Part shown: positions 1 through 8,697 of the stretch, in pieces | Position numbering within the stretch: the first letter of the stretch is position 1 | Layout: every line of letters begins with the position of its first letter | From: Ensifer adhaerens | GTDB lineage: Bacteria > Pseudomonadota > Alphaproteobacteria > Rhizobiales > Rhizobiaceae | NCBI RefSeq assembly: GCF_000697965.2 | Contig: NZ_CP015882.1 | Coordinates: 1,277,001-1,341,000, forward strand | Direction: 5' to 3' | DNA: 64,000 nt | The notes under the pieces: generated by a model | The model's database searches: none | What the model was told of the DNA's origin: nothing | Seen by the model: only the letters and a program-made list of their open reading frames with translations | Translations under genes and position numbers: made by a program

Positions 1-93
1 CCCTTGACCATATGCCCCAGGGATCAAGAGCAGAGTTGCGGATAGAAGAACGCTCGCCTGTATAGCCAACGCTAGGAAGAACGGTTGAAGCAT
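1..93 (-). CDS. N-terminus of a secreted or membrane protein (cut by window edge)
   Basis: Read on the minus strand from an ATG at 93, the 31 visible codons are open to the window edge. They encode a short start followed by a hydrophobic run (FFLALAIQASVLLSATLLLI) ending in a small-residue stretch (PGAYGQG), which looks like a signal peptide or first membrane helix. A GGAG/AAGGA-rich ribosome site lies just upstream of the ATG. The rest of the protein is outside the window, so the family cannot be named. Chance is not excluded because only 31 codons are seen. Confidence 0.42.
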   Translation of the reverse strand, partial: MLQPFFLALAIQASVLLSATLLLIPGAYGQG

Positions 94-634
94 GTCCTTA
101 TGTCTCCAAATGGGCGGTTGAGTGGTCACAGAAGTGTGAAGCCATTGCGGCCGGCGCTTACCTGCGCCCATCGGTTCGTCCCAACCAATGCCAGATTGTC
201 GTGGCAGGGAACATACTGCGCATAGCGCTGTGCAGTTCGCAGCCTCAAATGTCTAGGACCGACCGGAATTTGCTGGATCGCAAGGCGAAAATGTCTGTTC
301 GGTGTAGGACATGGCGCCCCCTTGATTGGGGCCAGGGTATCAAACCCTCATACAGCAGCGCCCGTGACATCTGCTACTGGAGACTGGACACTGCGCCTTT
401 GTCATTCGAATAGCAACCGCTCTTTACCCTTATTTGGTTTGCCTGCCGAACGCCCCTAGCAATCATGATTTCCCATGTTTCCATGCTTTGATCGAGCACG
501 AACCGGGTCGTCCCCAGGCGGTCGGTGGTCTTCCGTCGCGAGAAGGGTTGTTACGTCGCGACGGCGGCACGTCAGAGGCCGCACACCTTGCCGGCTAGTC
601 GGCGCTGACTGTCGGCATGAGTTGCGCCGGCGTC
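94..634. other. Intergenic stretch, no convincing gene
   Basis: About 540 bases separate the left-edge gene from the kinase relic. Open frames here are short and have no recognisable domain or ribosome site. No strong hairpin was seen. Confidence 0.5.
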
Positions 635-1138
635 TCAATCTTTTGCAAGCATTTCTCGAACTATTCGCGCCAGATCGTCCATGGAAAACGGCTTGGTCAT
701 CATGTCCATGCCCGGTCCGAGAAAGTCCGCGCGTGACAATGCTGTTGCTGCATAGCCCGTTAAGAACAGAACACGGAGGCCCGGCCTCCTTGCCAGAGCC
801 ACTTCGGCCAACTGCCGCCCGTTGATCCCTGGTAAGCCGACATCGGAAACCACGGCATCGATGCGCTGCGCGCTTTCGATTATCGGCAGCGCATGTTCTC
901 CGTCTTCGGCTTCGAGCGTCCTGTATCTAAGTTCCTTCAGAACGTCGACGATCAGCAGCCTCACGGCGCTGTCGTCTTCCACAACGAGCACGACCTCACC
1001 TTCACCCATCAGACTCCCGTGTTGGGACGGAGCCGAGCCGATGCTTGCTTTGTCGGCGCCGGACCCATCCGGGAGAAAGAGCGTGACTGTCGTACCCGTT
1101 CCCAGCTGGCTCGTTATTCGTGCGTGGCCGCCCGTCGA
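635..1138 (-). pseudogene. Relic of a hybrid sensor histidine kinase (end of ATPase domain plus receiver)
   Basis: The minus-strand frame is open from 1138 to the stop at 635. Its first residues (STGGHARITSQLGTGTTVTL) match the last part of a histidine-kinase HATPase_c domain, including the GTGTT glycine box. After a short linker there is a complete CheY-like receiver (VVLVVEDDSAVRLL, acceptor Asp in VVSDVGLPG, Thr in FLTGY, Lys in TKPF). An in-frame TAG lies directly before the kinase homology, inside a CTAG at 1139-1142, and no sensor, H-box or N-box is found upstream. The kinase is therefore truncated at its 5' side. A free receiver could still be translated from the ATG at 1009, which would give 124 residues. 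The sharp end of homology suggests a rearrangement, perhaps by a mobile element that is no longer present. Confidence 0.75.
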
Positions 1139-1404
1139 CTAGTGCGACTTAAGTGCCATTCGGAATTGGCCGGCCCGCTCAAAGCTATTGTCGGCGTTGG
1201 GCCGAAAGTTAACCAACGAACCTCTGTCCTTGAAGAGAATCGAACCCGCAGCTGGATCTTTCCGGGCGTGCGACTTGCAAATGGCTATGCCAAAAGTCAC
1301 GAGCGCACGGATTTTCGCAGCATCACGGGTGCACTGAAATCGGACCCATCGAGCGATTCGCACCCAGGGCTCTAAACACACGGATCGTATTTGCATGAGA
1401 AATA

Positions 1405-1441
1405 ATGCTTGCAGAATTAGCAAGCATCGCTATATTTGCTA
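1405..1441 (+). promoter_or_regulatory. Palindromic operator candidate before hicAB
   Basis: An 8-base perfect inverted repeat, ATGCTTGC and GCAAGCAT with a 7-base spacer, occupies 1405-1427. A second overlapping dyad pairs TAGCAA (1418-1423) with TTGCTA (1436-1441). A TATATT at 1431-1436 could be a -10 box, with a CTTGCA at 1409-1414 as -35. That would place the transcription start within a base or two of the hicA ATG at 1444. HicB proteins with a ribbon-helix-helix domain are known to repress their own promoters, so these repeats are likely its binding sites. The promoter assignment is inferred. Confidence 0.5.
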
Positions 1442-1443
1442 GC

Positions 1444-1698
1444 ATGAACAGCAAGCAGAAAAAGACTCTCGTGGCGGTTTTCAAAGATCCGATCTCGGGA
1501 ACCATCGAGTGGGCCACTATAGAAAACCTGCTTGTCGCTGCCGGCGCGAACGTCATCGAAGGAAACGGCTCGCGCGTTAAGTTCGAAAAGGACGGCATAA
1601 TCGCGAGCTTCCATCGTCCTCATCCCGACAAGGAGGCAAAACGTTATCAAGTTCGCGATGCTCGCGAATTCCTGACGCAAATTGGAGTAGAACCATGA
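1444..1698 (+). CDS. hicA: HicA-family toxin (mRNA interferase)
   Basis: This 84-residue protein fits the small HicA fold, a double-stranded-RNA-binding-like domain that cleaves mRNA and tmRNA when free of antitoxin. The N-terminal KQKKTLVAVFKDP, the helix IEWATIENLLVAAGA and the closing FHRPHPDKEAKRYQVRDAREFL are typical of the alphaproteobacterial HicA branch with GSR in place of the more usual GSHH. A longer reading frame begins at 1405, but that would run through the palindrome, so the ATG at 1444 is preferred. There is no clear Shine-Dalgarno site before it, and the mRNA may be nearly leaderless. It overlaps hicB by four bases (ATGA), which indicates translational coupling. The protein is complete. 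Confidence 0.85.
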   Translation: MNSKQKKTLVAVFKDPISGTIEWATIENLLVAAGANVIEGNGSRVKFEKDGIIASFHRPHPDKEAKRYQVRDAREFLTQIGVEP

Positions 1699-2051
1699 AC
1701 ACCATGACTTACAACGGTTATCACGCTCGCATAGAATTCGACGCGGAGGACGAGCTGTTCTTCGGTAAGATTGCTGGCATTTCTGACGTAGTCGGGTTTC
1801 ACGGGGACAGCGTTGCTGAACTGAAGAAGGCGTTCCATGAGGCTGTCGATGATTACCTTGAGACCTGCAAGAGCATCGGCAAAGAGCCTCAAAGACCCTA
1901 TTCCGGCAAGATGATGTTTCGAGTTGCTCCCGAAGTGCATCGCCGAGCTGCTCTGGCTGCCGAACTGTCGGGGAAGAGTCTCAATCAGTGGGCCGAGGAG
2001 GCATTAGAAAAAGCCGCGGCGCACTTCGCCAAGGACCGCCTTTCGGCATAG
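1695..2051 (+). CDS. hicB: HicB-family antitoxin with ribbon-helix-helix domain
   Basis: The 118-residue product has the two parts expected of HicB. Residues 1-65 form the HicB N-terminal domain (YNGYHARIEFDAEDELFFGK, then a helix GDSVAELKKAFHEAVDDYLE) that neutralises HicA. Residues 70-110 form an Arc/MetJ-like ribbon-helix-helix DNA-binding segment (FRVAPEVHRRAALAAELSGK, then SLNQWAEEAL). The DNA-binding part implies autorepression at the dyads upstream of hicA. The ATGA overlap with hicA is the usual arrangement. Nothing is missing, so the module should be functional. Confidence 0.9.
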   Translation: MNTMTYNGYHARIEFDAEDELFFGKIAGISDVVGFHGDSVAELKKAFHEAVDDYLETCKSIGKEPQRPYSGKMMFRVAPEVHRRAALAAELSGKSLNQWAEEALEKAAAHFAKDRLSA

Positions 2052-2298
2052 GCCATTCGCTTCCCCGCAAGGTCGGCCCGGCAGGGCTCTCGTCCGGGTC
2101 GAGGTCAACGTTCGTCACCAACACTAGAATGAACTTGGGCGTAAGGAACCCTCAATTCATCCGAGGTCGGACGAAACTCGCGACGGGGCGATGATCCGAA
2201 GGTGCAGTTCAGTCGCTATACACCATTAGGTGGCACAGAGCCTTTGCAATGATCGCTTGCGGAGAAAGCCTGTCCAAGCAGGCCCATGGCAGTTGTTG

Positions 2299-2952
2299 CT
2301 ACCTCAGTAGAAAATCCATGTTCGCAACGGGCCGACTCTGTCTGCGCAAGCCGGCTGCCGGGCTGCGGCGATTGTCGCCAGCTAAAACCTGAACCGCCTG
2401 CGTCGGGGTCATGATTACGGCGTTGGCAAATTCGAGTTTCTTCGGAAGGCGCGCAAAGCCTTCGTTGGTGGTCACGAACACATGGCGCCCGCCATTTTCA
2501 TGTGCCCAGAACGCCTGAGCAGCGCCCAGGCAATTGCGCCAATGCCAAGCAGCGGCGCTGGACAGATCCTTTTTGTCCAAGCCGTAGCTCACCGCGTAGT
2601 CCGACCATCGTGCTGGCGTCGTCGGAAAAAGGGTTCTGAAGATAAGTCGCTCGCGCTCAATCGCCGCTTCATCACTCATAATAGAGAAACCATGGAATGA
2701 AAGACCGTGTCGCCCGATCGGCCGCAAGAGGCTGATGTGACCAAGTCCGAGCGCGCTCATTCGGCTTTCAAAGTCTGCAAATCGTTTTAGATGTGCGCCA
2801 CCGGGCTGACGTTCATATGCGCTCGAAGCCAAAATGGCGATATCCGCCTCTCCACGCCTTGCGGCTTCAATCAACGTGCGAATGTCGCCGTGGGCCGATC
2901 TCTTCTCATCGATGTTGATGAGACAGTTGTTTTCGAGCGTAAAACTCCGCAT
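2299..2952 (-). CDS. PIN-like domain protein, possible ribonuclease
   Basis: The 217-residue frame opens with SFTLENNCLINIDEKR, which resembles the first strand and acidic motif of PIN nucleases (usually LDTNVLI, here with LENN). It also has a middle acidic segment (GEADIAILAS) and a late HVFVTTNEGFARLP that resembles the usual VTxDxxF motif. The key acidic residues are only partly conserved, so the protein may be a divergent or inactive member. The track start is a GTG, and the ATG one codon later (2952) is used here. It stands alone with no antitoxin-like partner next to it. The assignment rests on motif resemblance only. Confidence 0.5.
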   Translation of the reverse strand: MRSFTLENNCLINIDEKRSAHGDIRTLIEAARRGEADIAILASSAYERQPGGAHLKRFADFESRMSALGLGHISLLRPIGRHGLSFHGFSIMSDEAAIERERLIFRTLFPTTPARWSDYAVSYGLDKKDLSSAAAWHWRNCLGAAQAFWAHENGGRHVFVTTNEGFARLPKKLEFANAVIMTPTQAVQVLAGDNRRSPAAGLRRQSRPVANMDFLLR

Positions 2953-3243
2953 CACTTCACCATGTTGCTCTAGTCATTCAATGCTCGCCATTTGCGAACC
3001 AATCCCACAATTATAAGTCTGGTTCTTAAAGCGATGCGCGCTTCGTGGACATTCGGCTTGGCAGTAAAGAACAAACGAACAAGCGATCGCTCAAAGGTAA
3101 CAAGGACACAAATCGCCATGGCGGTCAGTTCCCAACGGAACATTAGGCGACGAACGCAAAAATCATGAACTCTCTCCGCTCAGCGGGGAGCTGCTCGCAC
3201 GGGTCGGCTCGATCGGCGACAATCGCCTGAGAGGCTGGATCTC

Positions 3244-3600
3244 CTACCAAGCCTCGAAGGCTGCCTTAAACCACATCGTGCGCACCGCTTCAGGCGAGAT
3301 GAGCCGCAAAGCGGCGGCGGTCAGCCGCGTCATCGATCGGCTGTCGAAGAACTCGAATTCCATGCCAAAACGGTCCGCAATCGGCTTAAACTCATCCTTC
3401 AGCAGTTCTAGCGCCCGCCCCCCTTCGGAGCGGAAACTGACACGCATGAAGAAGTGACCGGTATCAGCGTCGTCGAACTGTGCGCTGTCGGTGATGTTGC
3501 ATTCCTCTTCCGCCAGGAAGGAGGAGATAGCGGCGACGATGCCGCGGGTGGATGCGCAGCGCACGCGCATGGCAAACTCGACATTGGTGTTCCTCTTTGT
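3244..3600 (-). pseudogene. purU: Truncated formyltetrahydrofolate deformylase (purU relic)
   Basis: The minus-strand frame carries the N-terminal ACT domain of PurU: CASTRGIVAAISSFLAEEEC, NITDSAQFDDADTGHFFMRV and a segment ending FGMEFEFFDSRS. PurU hydrolyses 10-formyl-THF to formate and THF and is normally near 290 residues. Homology stops after about 95 residues. The catalytic formyltransferase half is absent, replaced by an unrelated tail of about 30 residues. At the 5' side the expected start is lost, since the frame continues upstream without a usable start codon. This is a remnant cut at its 3' side and probably not translated. Confidence 0.75.
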
Positions 3601-3719
3601 GGATCAGGATGCGGCTGGTGCCAAGCGGCGCCTGAACGATGCCGGGACAAATCTTGAGACCGACACCGCACACCGGCTTCGCTGCTCCAAGCCCATTTTT
3701 GATCACACAGGCAACCCGG

Positions 3720-3962
3720 CTAATCGGTTGGATAAATGGTCCGCGATAAGTCACCCTCTGCGGGTGGGGAAATTGCTTCGTCCTCATCCAGAAGGCTCAG
3801 CCTGGCGATCGCAGTGTCCGATATGCTCGTCAGAAATTCAGCCTGGGTCCAACCCAAAAGGCAAGCTTCCTCGACAAGGACCTGGATTGCATAGTGCACC
3901 GTCTGCTCGAGTTCGACCTTGCGCTCAAGCGTCCCAGGGGGCTGATTTGGACGTTCAATCAT
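3720..3962 (-). CDS. Small hypothetical protein (80 aa)
   Basis: The frame starts at an ATG with GAGAG about eight bases upstream. It encodes an acidic helical protein with the segment VHYAIQVLVEEACLLGWTQAEFLTSI. Short proteins of this composition, with a helix followed by GWT and another helix, are frequent in rhizobia, but no function is known to me. It lies just upstream of the purU relic on the same strand. Confidence 0.5.
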   Translation of the reverse strand: MIERPNQPPGTLERKVELEQTVHYAIQVLVEEACLLGWTQAEFLTSISDTAIARLSLLDEDEAISPPAEGDLSRTIYPTD

Positions 3963-4396
3963 GGCTTTTCTCTCGTTTGGAGATTAAGGTATTGGCGCGG
4001 CAGCAGATCCGGCCCGGCGGGTAAGATCAAAACACCGTGCTCTGACTATCGTTCCCCTCTTTCGACTGAAGACTGGCGTTAACATCATGAGCCTCGATTT
4101 TGAGGCCGTCCCCAGTCCACTTTCGCTCGTCAGTAAAGTTTATACGCTGTGCCATCGGGGCATGGAACATCAGCTGAACGGAACAAGAGATGCCGGGTGG
4201 AGTTTAAGCGTCTACCGATGCTCCTTCTAACCCAAAGGAAAAGCCATTACCCAGCCTCGGTCCGCGCCATTGGCGATCCATCCGCCACAAATTCGACGAT
4301 GAGCAGGCCACCGACCTCGCGTTAACAGCGATCGCGACCTCCGTCGTTAATCAGTAGATGCCTGAACGGGCATGTATGACAGAAGAGGAGAAGCAC
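3963..4396. other. Intergenic stretch, no supported gene
   Basis: A 47-codon frame begins at an ATG at 4087 but has no ribosome site or recognisable domain. Nothing else is supported in this stretch. Confidence 0.45.
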
Positions 4397-4933
4397 ATGG
4401 TAAGCACTGCACTTAAAGCCCTGCTAAGTGTCCTTGCGGTGGCAGGATACCAGAACAGGGAGAAGATCGGGGAGCTTCTGAAAGGTCTGACCCAGAACCG
4501 ACAAGACCAAGGGCCAACCGGTCAGCAGGAGGCCGGAGGAGGTTTGGGTGACCTGCTTGGCGGTCTGACTGGAGGCTCTGGTGGCCTCGGAGGCTTGCTC
4601 GGCGGTTCATCGACCGGCGGCGTGTTGAGGGGTGGTCTCGACGATCTCCTCAAACAGTTCGAGCACAACGGACACGGGGAGACCGCAAAATCCTGGGTGC
4701 AGACCGGTCCAAACAGCGAGATTGATGATAGGCAGTTATCGGAAGCGCTCGGGCCGGAAGTCCTGGAGGATCTTTCCGCGCGGACGGGTCTTTCTCCTGA
4801 GGAGATTTTGAGCCGCCTCAGCCGAGATCTGCCAAAGGCGGTTGACGATCTGACCCCCAACGGCGTCCTGCCTCAAGAGGACGACCCTTTCGAAGGGCAG
4901 ATCACTCCTCCACCCAAGACCCAAATCATATAG
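4397..4933 (+). CDS. YidB-like (DUF937) protein
   Basis: The 178-residue product begins with a helix (STALKALLSVLAVAGYQNREKI), followed by a low-complexity Gly/Leu region (GGLGDLLGGLTGGSGGLGGL). The C-terminal half (SWVQTGPNSEIDDRQLSEAL, then LSPEEILSRLSRDLPKAVDD and LTPNGVLP) is the signature of the YidB family. The role of YidB is unknown. The start was chosen at the ATG preceded by AGAGGAG at good spacing, 13 codons inside the longest frame. A GC-rich hairpin follows the stop. The gene appears intact and stands alone. Confidence 0.85.
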   Translation: MVSTALKALLSVLAVAGYQNREKIGELLKGLTQNRQDQGPTGQQEAGGGLGDLLGGLTGGSGGLGGLLGGSSTGGVLRGGLDDLLKQFEHNGHGETAKSWVQTGPNSEIDDRQLSEALGPEVLEDLSARTGLSPEEILSRLSRDLPKAVDDLTPNGVLPQEDDPFEGQITPPPKTQII

Positions 4934-4940
4934 TAGAAGA

Positions 4941-4958
4941 GGCCGCCGCAAGGCGGCC
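4941..4958 (+). terminator. GC hairpin after the YidB-like gene
   Basis: GGCCGCC and GGCGGCC pair around a GCAA loop a few bases after the stop codon. There is no T-run, so termination may be weak or of another type. Confidence 0.45.
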
Positions 4959-5164
4959 GCTTCACCGCGCCGGATTTGGAAGGCAAGCCTTTAGCGTTTC
5001 TCAGGCGGGCGTTGCACAGGAATCAGACGCGCTACCCTAGCGATACCTCCACAATCACGTTGCATACTTGGCTCGACCCGGAACATCGCACCCGTTCCGG
5101 ACGCTGTCGGCGCTCTCATCTGCTTTTCAAGCCATTTGGTCGTGACGAGGATCGTTGCGTGTTT

Positions 5165-6085
5165 TTATTTGGCGTGAATGTCTGCCAACAAGATCTTGGC
5201 GAGTTCGACGAACTGACCCGTTGGATACTTTGATAAATACGCTTCAATCATCTCGGCGTTACGGGTGTCCCGCACCGTTTCCCAGAATGAAACCTCGATT
5301 CCTGGCTCGCCCGCCCCAGACCCACCTTGAGCAACGCGCGCGGCTGCGAGTTCGGCGAACTCGCCCGCAGGGTATCGCTTCAGATATAGGAGATATTCGG
5401 CCGGATCATCGCTCTCCTGAACCGCCTCCCAAAAAGCCACCTCAACCCGGCGCGCTTCATCTTTGTCTTGGTCTTCCGGCAGGGTCTGATCGACCGAAGA
5501 GGATCGCTCCGGGTGTTGGACGGACGTTAGCTCTGCACTGGGGCTTGGTTCGGACTGCGGGTCAAACAGAACACGGAACACCCGGAGCGGGCGCGAAATG
5601 TTCTTGACCTGATGCTCACCCAAATCCTCAAAGGTGGTGTCGACGCGATCGCGCAGATGATCTCGTACTCCTCGCGTTACACAGATGCCGCCGGCATCGG
5701 CCAGGCCTTCAAGCCGAGCGGCGATGTTGACCCCATCCCCGAAGATATCGCCGTCTTTCACCAGAACATCGCCGACGTTGATCCCGATGCGGAAGTACAT
5801 CTTGTGTTTGTCGGCAAGCGGCCGGTTGGCACGCCACATGGCCTGCTGGATGGCGATCGCACAGTTGAAGGCATGCACAATCGATGGGAATTCCGCCAAC
5901 ACGCTGTCCCCCGCGGTCCCGAAGATCTCTCCATGAGCACTTTCAATAAGGCCGTCGATGATAGTACGATGCGATGTCAAGGTCGCCAGGGTCTGCTCTT
6001 CGTCGGCATTCATCAACCGCGAGTAACCTTCGATATCGGCAGCCAGGATCGCTGCAAGCTTTCTTTCAAGTGGTGGCGCCTCCAT
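5165..6085 (-). CDS. Class III adenylate/guanylate cyclase with C-terminal repeats
   Basis: The 306-residue protein starts with a cytosolic cyclase domain. The first metal Asp is in LAAILAADIEGYSRLM, the second in GTAGDSVLAEF, and the NxxxR transition-state motif is in FGDGVNIAARLEGLA. It should make cAMP (or cGMP) from the triphosphate. No membrane segment is seen. The C-terminal 100 residues hold two copies of a roughly 40-residue repeat (FWEAVQESDDPAEYLLYLKR and FWETVRDTRNAEMIEAYLSK, each followed by YPxGxF..LA). This repeat is common behind rhizobial cyclases and probably mediates protein contacts. The frame is open further upstream, but homology begins at the chosen ATG. Its upstream ribosome site is weak. 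Confidence 0.85.
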   Translation of the reverse strand: MEAPPLERKLAAILAADIEGYSRLMNADEEQTLATLTSHRTIIDGLIESAHGEIFGTAGDSVLAEFPSIVHAFNCAIAIQQAMWRANRPLADKHKMYFRIGINVGDVLVKDGDIFGDGVNIAARLEGLADAGGICVTRGVRDHLRDRVDTTFEDLGEHQVKNISRPLRVFRVLFDPQSEPSPSAELTSVQHPERSSSVDQTLPEDQDKDEARRVEVAFWEAVQESDDPAEYLLYLKRYPAGEFAELAAARVAQGGSGAGEPGIEVSFWETVRDTRNAEMIEAYLSKYPTGQFVELAKILLADIHAK

Positions 6086-6341
6086 GTGAACGATCCGATC
6101 CAACGCGTTCGTTTCGATGTGCAGTCGATCATCAACCGATGAGCACGCGGCTTTGTTCCTTCCGTAAATGTTTGATCTCATCCGCGGGCGTATCACCCAA
6201 AGGCCGAATTTTGCTCGAGCGAAATCTGCCTCGAGGTGGAGTGCCGCGAGGGTTCGAACACGGTACGTTCCACTCCGCTTCCCCTCGCACCAAGGCATCG
6301 GCCAGAGGGTGAAAGGCTTCAAAGTTGACGTCCTACAAGCC

Positions 6342-6644
6342 TCAGCGCAGGACTCCTGCTTCACGGGCAGCTTCTTCAAAGGCCAATCGGGCCATGTAAC
6401 CAGGCAAGTGACCATTCATGGCTTCGAGACAGGTGGTCAATGCAGCCTGATATGCCGGACCGGATCTGGATCCGGACCAAGTGTTTCGCAAAACCGCTAC
6501 CGCTTCACTGGCTGATCCAACCAACCCCTCGTGATCCGCATTGGGCAGGCTTATCACAACGCTTTCGTTCCAGGGCGCCGGTTGTTTTGCTTTCTCTAGA
6601 TCGCGTCCGTAGCGTTCCTCGCGTTCCCACCGATCCTCTGCCAT
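6342..6644 (-). CDS. DUF982 domain protein
   Basis: The 100-residue protein matches DUF982: a beta-hairpin followed by AVAVLRNTW, a conserved Cys/Gly region (AALTTCLEAMNGHLPGYMAR) and a final helix LAFEEAAREAG. DUF982 is expanded in Rhizobiales and has no established function. The chosen ATG has an AAGGAG site at ideal spacing, whereas the longer open frame upstream does not. It lies head-to-tail upstream of the cyclase, 256 bases away, on the same strand. The function is unknown. Confidence 0.8.
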   Translation of the reverse strand: MAEDRWEREERYGRDLEKAKQPAPWNESVVISLPNADHEGLVGSASEAVAVLRNTWSGSRSGPAYQAALTTCLEAMNGHLPGYMARLAFEEAAREAGVLR

Positions 6645-7023
6645 GGCGTTCTCCTTCTCGAACACCTTCAAACCGGAAAAACAGGAATGTGTTCCCAGTT
6701 CGAGCAGCGAGGTTGGGCACGGATCCGACCCCCTCTTATCGCCGGTCTGCCTTCTTCTCGTTGTCGATGGGTGCCCCCGCAAGGCCCCTTACGAATGAGT
6801 TTCTTGCCATGGGCGCCTGTCGGAAATTGTTGATGGGGTCGTGAAGCGACAGGCCCCCGCACTTTCACGCGGCGTCTTCCAACGCGTCAGGACGTTGTCA
6901 CCCCGACCTCGGTAAGGCATTCCAACATCATGAGGGATCCTTGGCGCACAAAACCGAAACCAACATCGCAGACTGTTCGCAGAAGCTCAAGCACCGGGAA
7001 GAGGAACAGGTCGGGATCGGCGT
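6645..7023. other. Left flank of the IS630 element, no gene
   Basis: No supported reading frame is present. The sequence flanking the insertion on either side does not join into a recognisable interrupted gene. Confidence 0.45.
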
Positions 7024-8118
7024 CTAGTGGTTTGATTCCAACACTTGGTGCCCACGTCTGACGGCTGCGATTATGTCGTCAGGGTCTGCTTTCCAGATGA
7101 ACGGCTTCGGCTGTTCGTTGTGCTCTTTGATAAAGCGGTTGATGGCTGCCTGAAGATCAACGACGGAATGAAAGACACCATTCTTCAGTCTTCGTCGAGT
7201 GAGCTTTGCGAAGAAACCCTCGACGGCATTCAACCAGGAACAGGATGTCGGAACGAAGTGGAAGGTCCAGCGCGGGTGCCGCGCCAACCAGGCCCGGACT
7301 TTGGGCTGTTTGTGTGTGGCGTAGTTGTCCAGGATGACGTGAACCGCCTTATCCTTGGGCAACTGAGCCTCAATCGTGTTGAGGAAGCGGATGAACTCCT
7401 GATGCCGGTGACGCTGCATGTTGCGGCCGATGACGGAGCCGTCGAGAACATTCAGAGCCGCGAAAAGTGTCGTGGTGCCGTGGCGCTTGTAATCATGGGT
7501 CATCGTGCCGGCACGACCCTTCTTCATGGGAAGACCCGGCTGCGTCCTATCCAGCGCCTGGATCTGACTTTTCTCATCGACGGAAAGGACAATCGCATGG
7601 GCCGGCGGCGAGACGTAGAGACCGACCACATCGTGAAGCTTCTCGGCGAAAGCCTTGTCGTTCGATAGTTTGAAGCTGCGCCACCGATGGGGTGCAAGAC
7701 CATGCTCATGCCAGATCTTGACGACTGAGGATGCCGCAATCCCCACAGCCTTTGCCATGGCACGAACCGTCCAGTGTGTGGCTTCCTGGGTGGGCGGCTC
7801 CTGCGTCAGAGCAACAACACGCTCGACAAGGTCAACCTCAAGCGGCGCAGTGCCGGGCGGCCGGCTCTTGTCGCGCAAAAGGCCGTCTACGCCTTCGGTC
7901 ATGAAGCGCTCTTGCCAACGCCAGACGCAGGTCTTTGACTTAGACGTGGCCTCCATGATCGCGACGGTTCCGAGACCGGCGTCGCTCATCAAGATGATCC
8001 TCGCCCGCCACACATGCTTTTGCGGCGAGTTGCCTGCCGAAACGATTGCGTTCAGCCGAGCCCGGTCGGCAGCGGAAACCTCAAATATGATACCTGTGCG
8101 CATGCAAGATCGTCGCAT
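7024..8118 (-). CDS. IS630-family transposase
   Basis: The 364-residue protein has an N-terminal helix-turn-helix region (RARIILMSDAGLGTVAIMEA, then KTCVWRWQERF) and a linker. The DDE catalytic core follows: first Asp in IVLSVDEKSQIQALDR, second in VHVILDNYATHK, and Glu in WLNAVEGFFAKLTR. All three catalytic residues are present and the length is normal. The final residues HQVLESNH and the stop are encoded by the terminal inverted repeat. A second ATG five codons in (8103) is an equally possible start. It catalyses cut-and-paste transposition into TA sites. Confidence 0.92.
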   Translation of the reverse strand: MRRSCMRTGIIFEVSAADRARLNAIVSAGNSPQKHVWRARIILMSDAGLGTVAIMEATSKSKTCVWRWQERFMTEGVDGLLRDKSRPPGTAPLEVDLVERVVALTQEPPTQEATHWTVRAMAKAVGIAASSVVKIWHEHGLAPHRWRSFKLSNDKAFAEKLHDVVGLYVSPPAHAIVLSVDEKSQIQALDRTQPGLPMKKGRAGTMTHDYKRHGTTTLFAALNVLDGSVIGRNMQRHRHQEFIRFLNTIEAQLPKDKAVHVILDNYATHKQPKVRAWLARHPRWTFHFVPTSCSWLNAVEGFFAKLTRRRLKNGVFHSVVDLQAAINRFIKEHNEQPKPFIWKADPDDIIAAVRRGHQVLESNH

Positions 8119-8175
8119 AGGCGCACAAAAATTGGAATCCTAAATCGGACTCCTTTGTCTCGATCAAACCACTAG
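7024..8175 (-). mobile_element. Complete IS630-family insertion sequence
   Basis: The element is bounded by perfect 13-base inverted repeats, CTAGTGGTTTGAT (7024-7036) and ATCAAACCACTAG (8163-8175). The TA dinucleotides inside the ends fit the TA target duplication of this family. It contains one intact transposase. The transposase stop codon TAG is part of the left inverted repeat, so the gene fills the element. Ends and gene are undamaged, so the copy may still be mobile. Confidence 0.9.
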
Positions 8176-8274
8176 ACATGGTGTCGGTACCGGTTTCGCT
8201 GGAATCGTCGGCCGGCAGACAATGGAGCGAGGCTCCGCCGGTAACATCACTGACTTACTGCTTCGGAGGGAACC

Positions 8275-8482
8275 TCCACGTTTCGCGCGATCGACCAGAG
8301 ATTAGCCCGACGATCTGCAGTCTAATCGGGTCGCGGTCTCTCCCATCTGGTCGAGCTTCGTCGTGTAACCCTGCTCCTCGGCCTCGCCAATCCCATAGCT
8401 CAGGTGGCCCACCGCGCTGATGTCGCAGCCTGCTTCTATCCCCCGAGTGACGAATGCCGGGATTTCGCCGGCGTCCAGCTGG
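8275..8482 (-). pseudogene. Broken copy of the small 'GEIPAFV' family (see 11161-11544)
   Basis: Reverse translation gives RRQLDAGEIPAFVTRGIEAG, then CDISAVGHLSYGIGEAEEQG. This is clearly homologous to RRQMDPGEIPAFVDDVIEAG and CDICAVGHDSYVISEIEEQT in the intact gene at 11161. Downstream the homology continues only after frame changes (IRLQIVG, then LWSIARN against ALRWEIVAYLWSIGRF). The copy is therefore frameshifted and lacks a continuous frame. It lies beside the IS630 element on the opposite strand to the intact copy. Confidence 0.7.
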
Positions 8483-8697
8483 CGCCGCGTATCTTTAGCA
8501 CTGCTTTGCTCTCCGCTGAGGCCATAAAGCTACGGGCGCGGGATCGTCGACGGGCAAACTCTTCCCGTGGCGGGATCGGCTGGATCGCCTGTGGAGTCGT
8601 CGCACCGTTGTCCCCGGAACCATCGCCGCAGGCAGATTTGAACAAATGCGTAGCCAAGGCGTTTAGCTGCTATCCACAATTCACAGGAGGAAATGAC

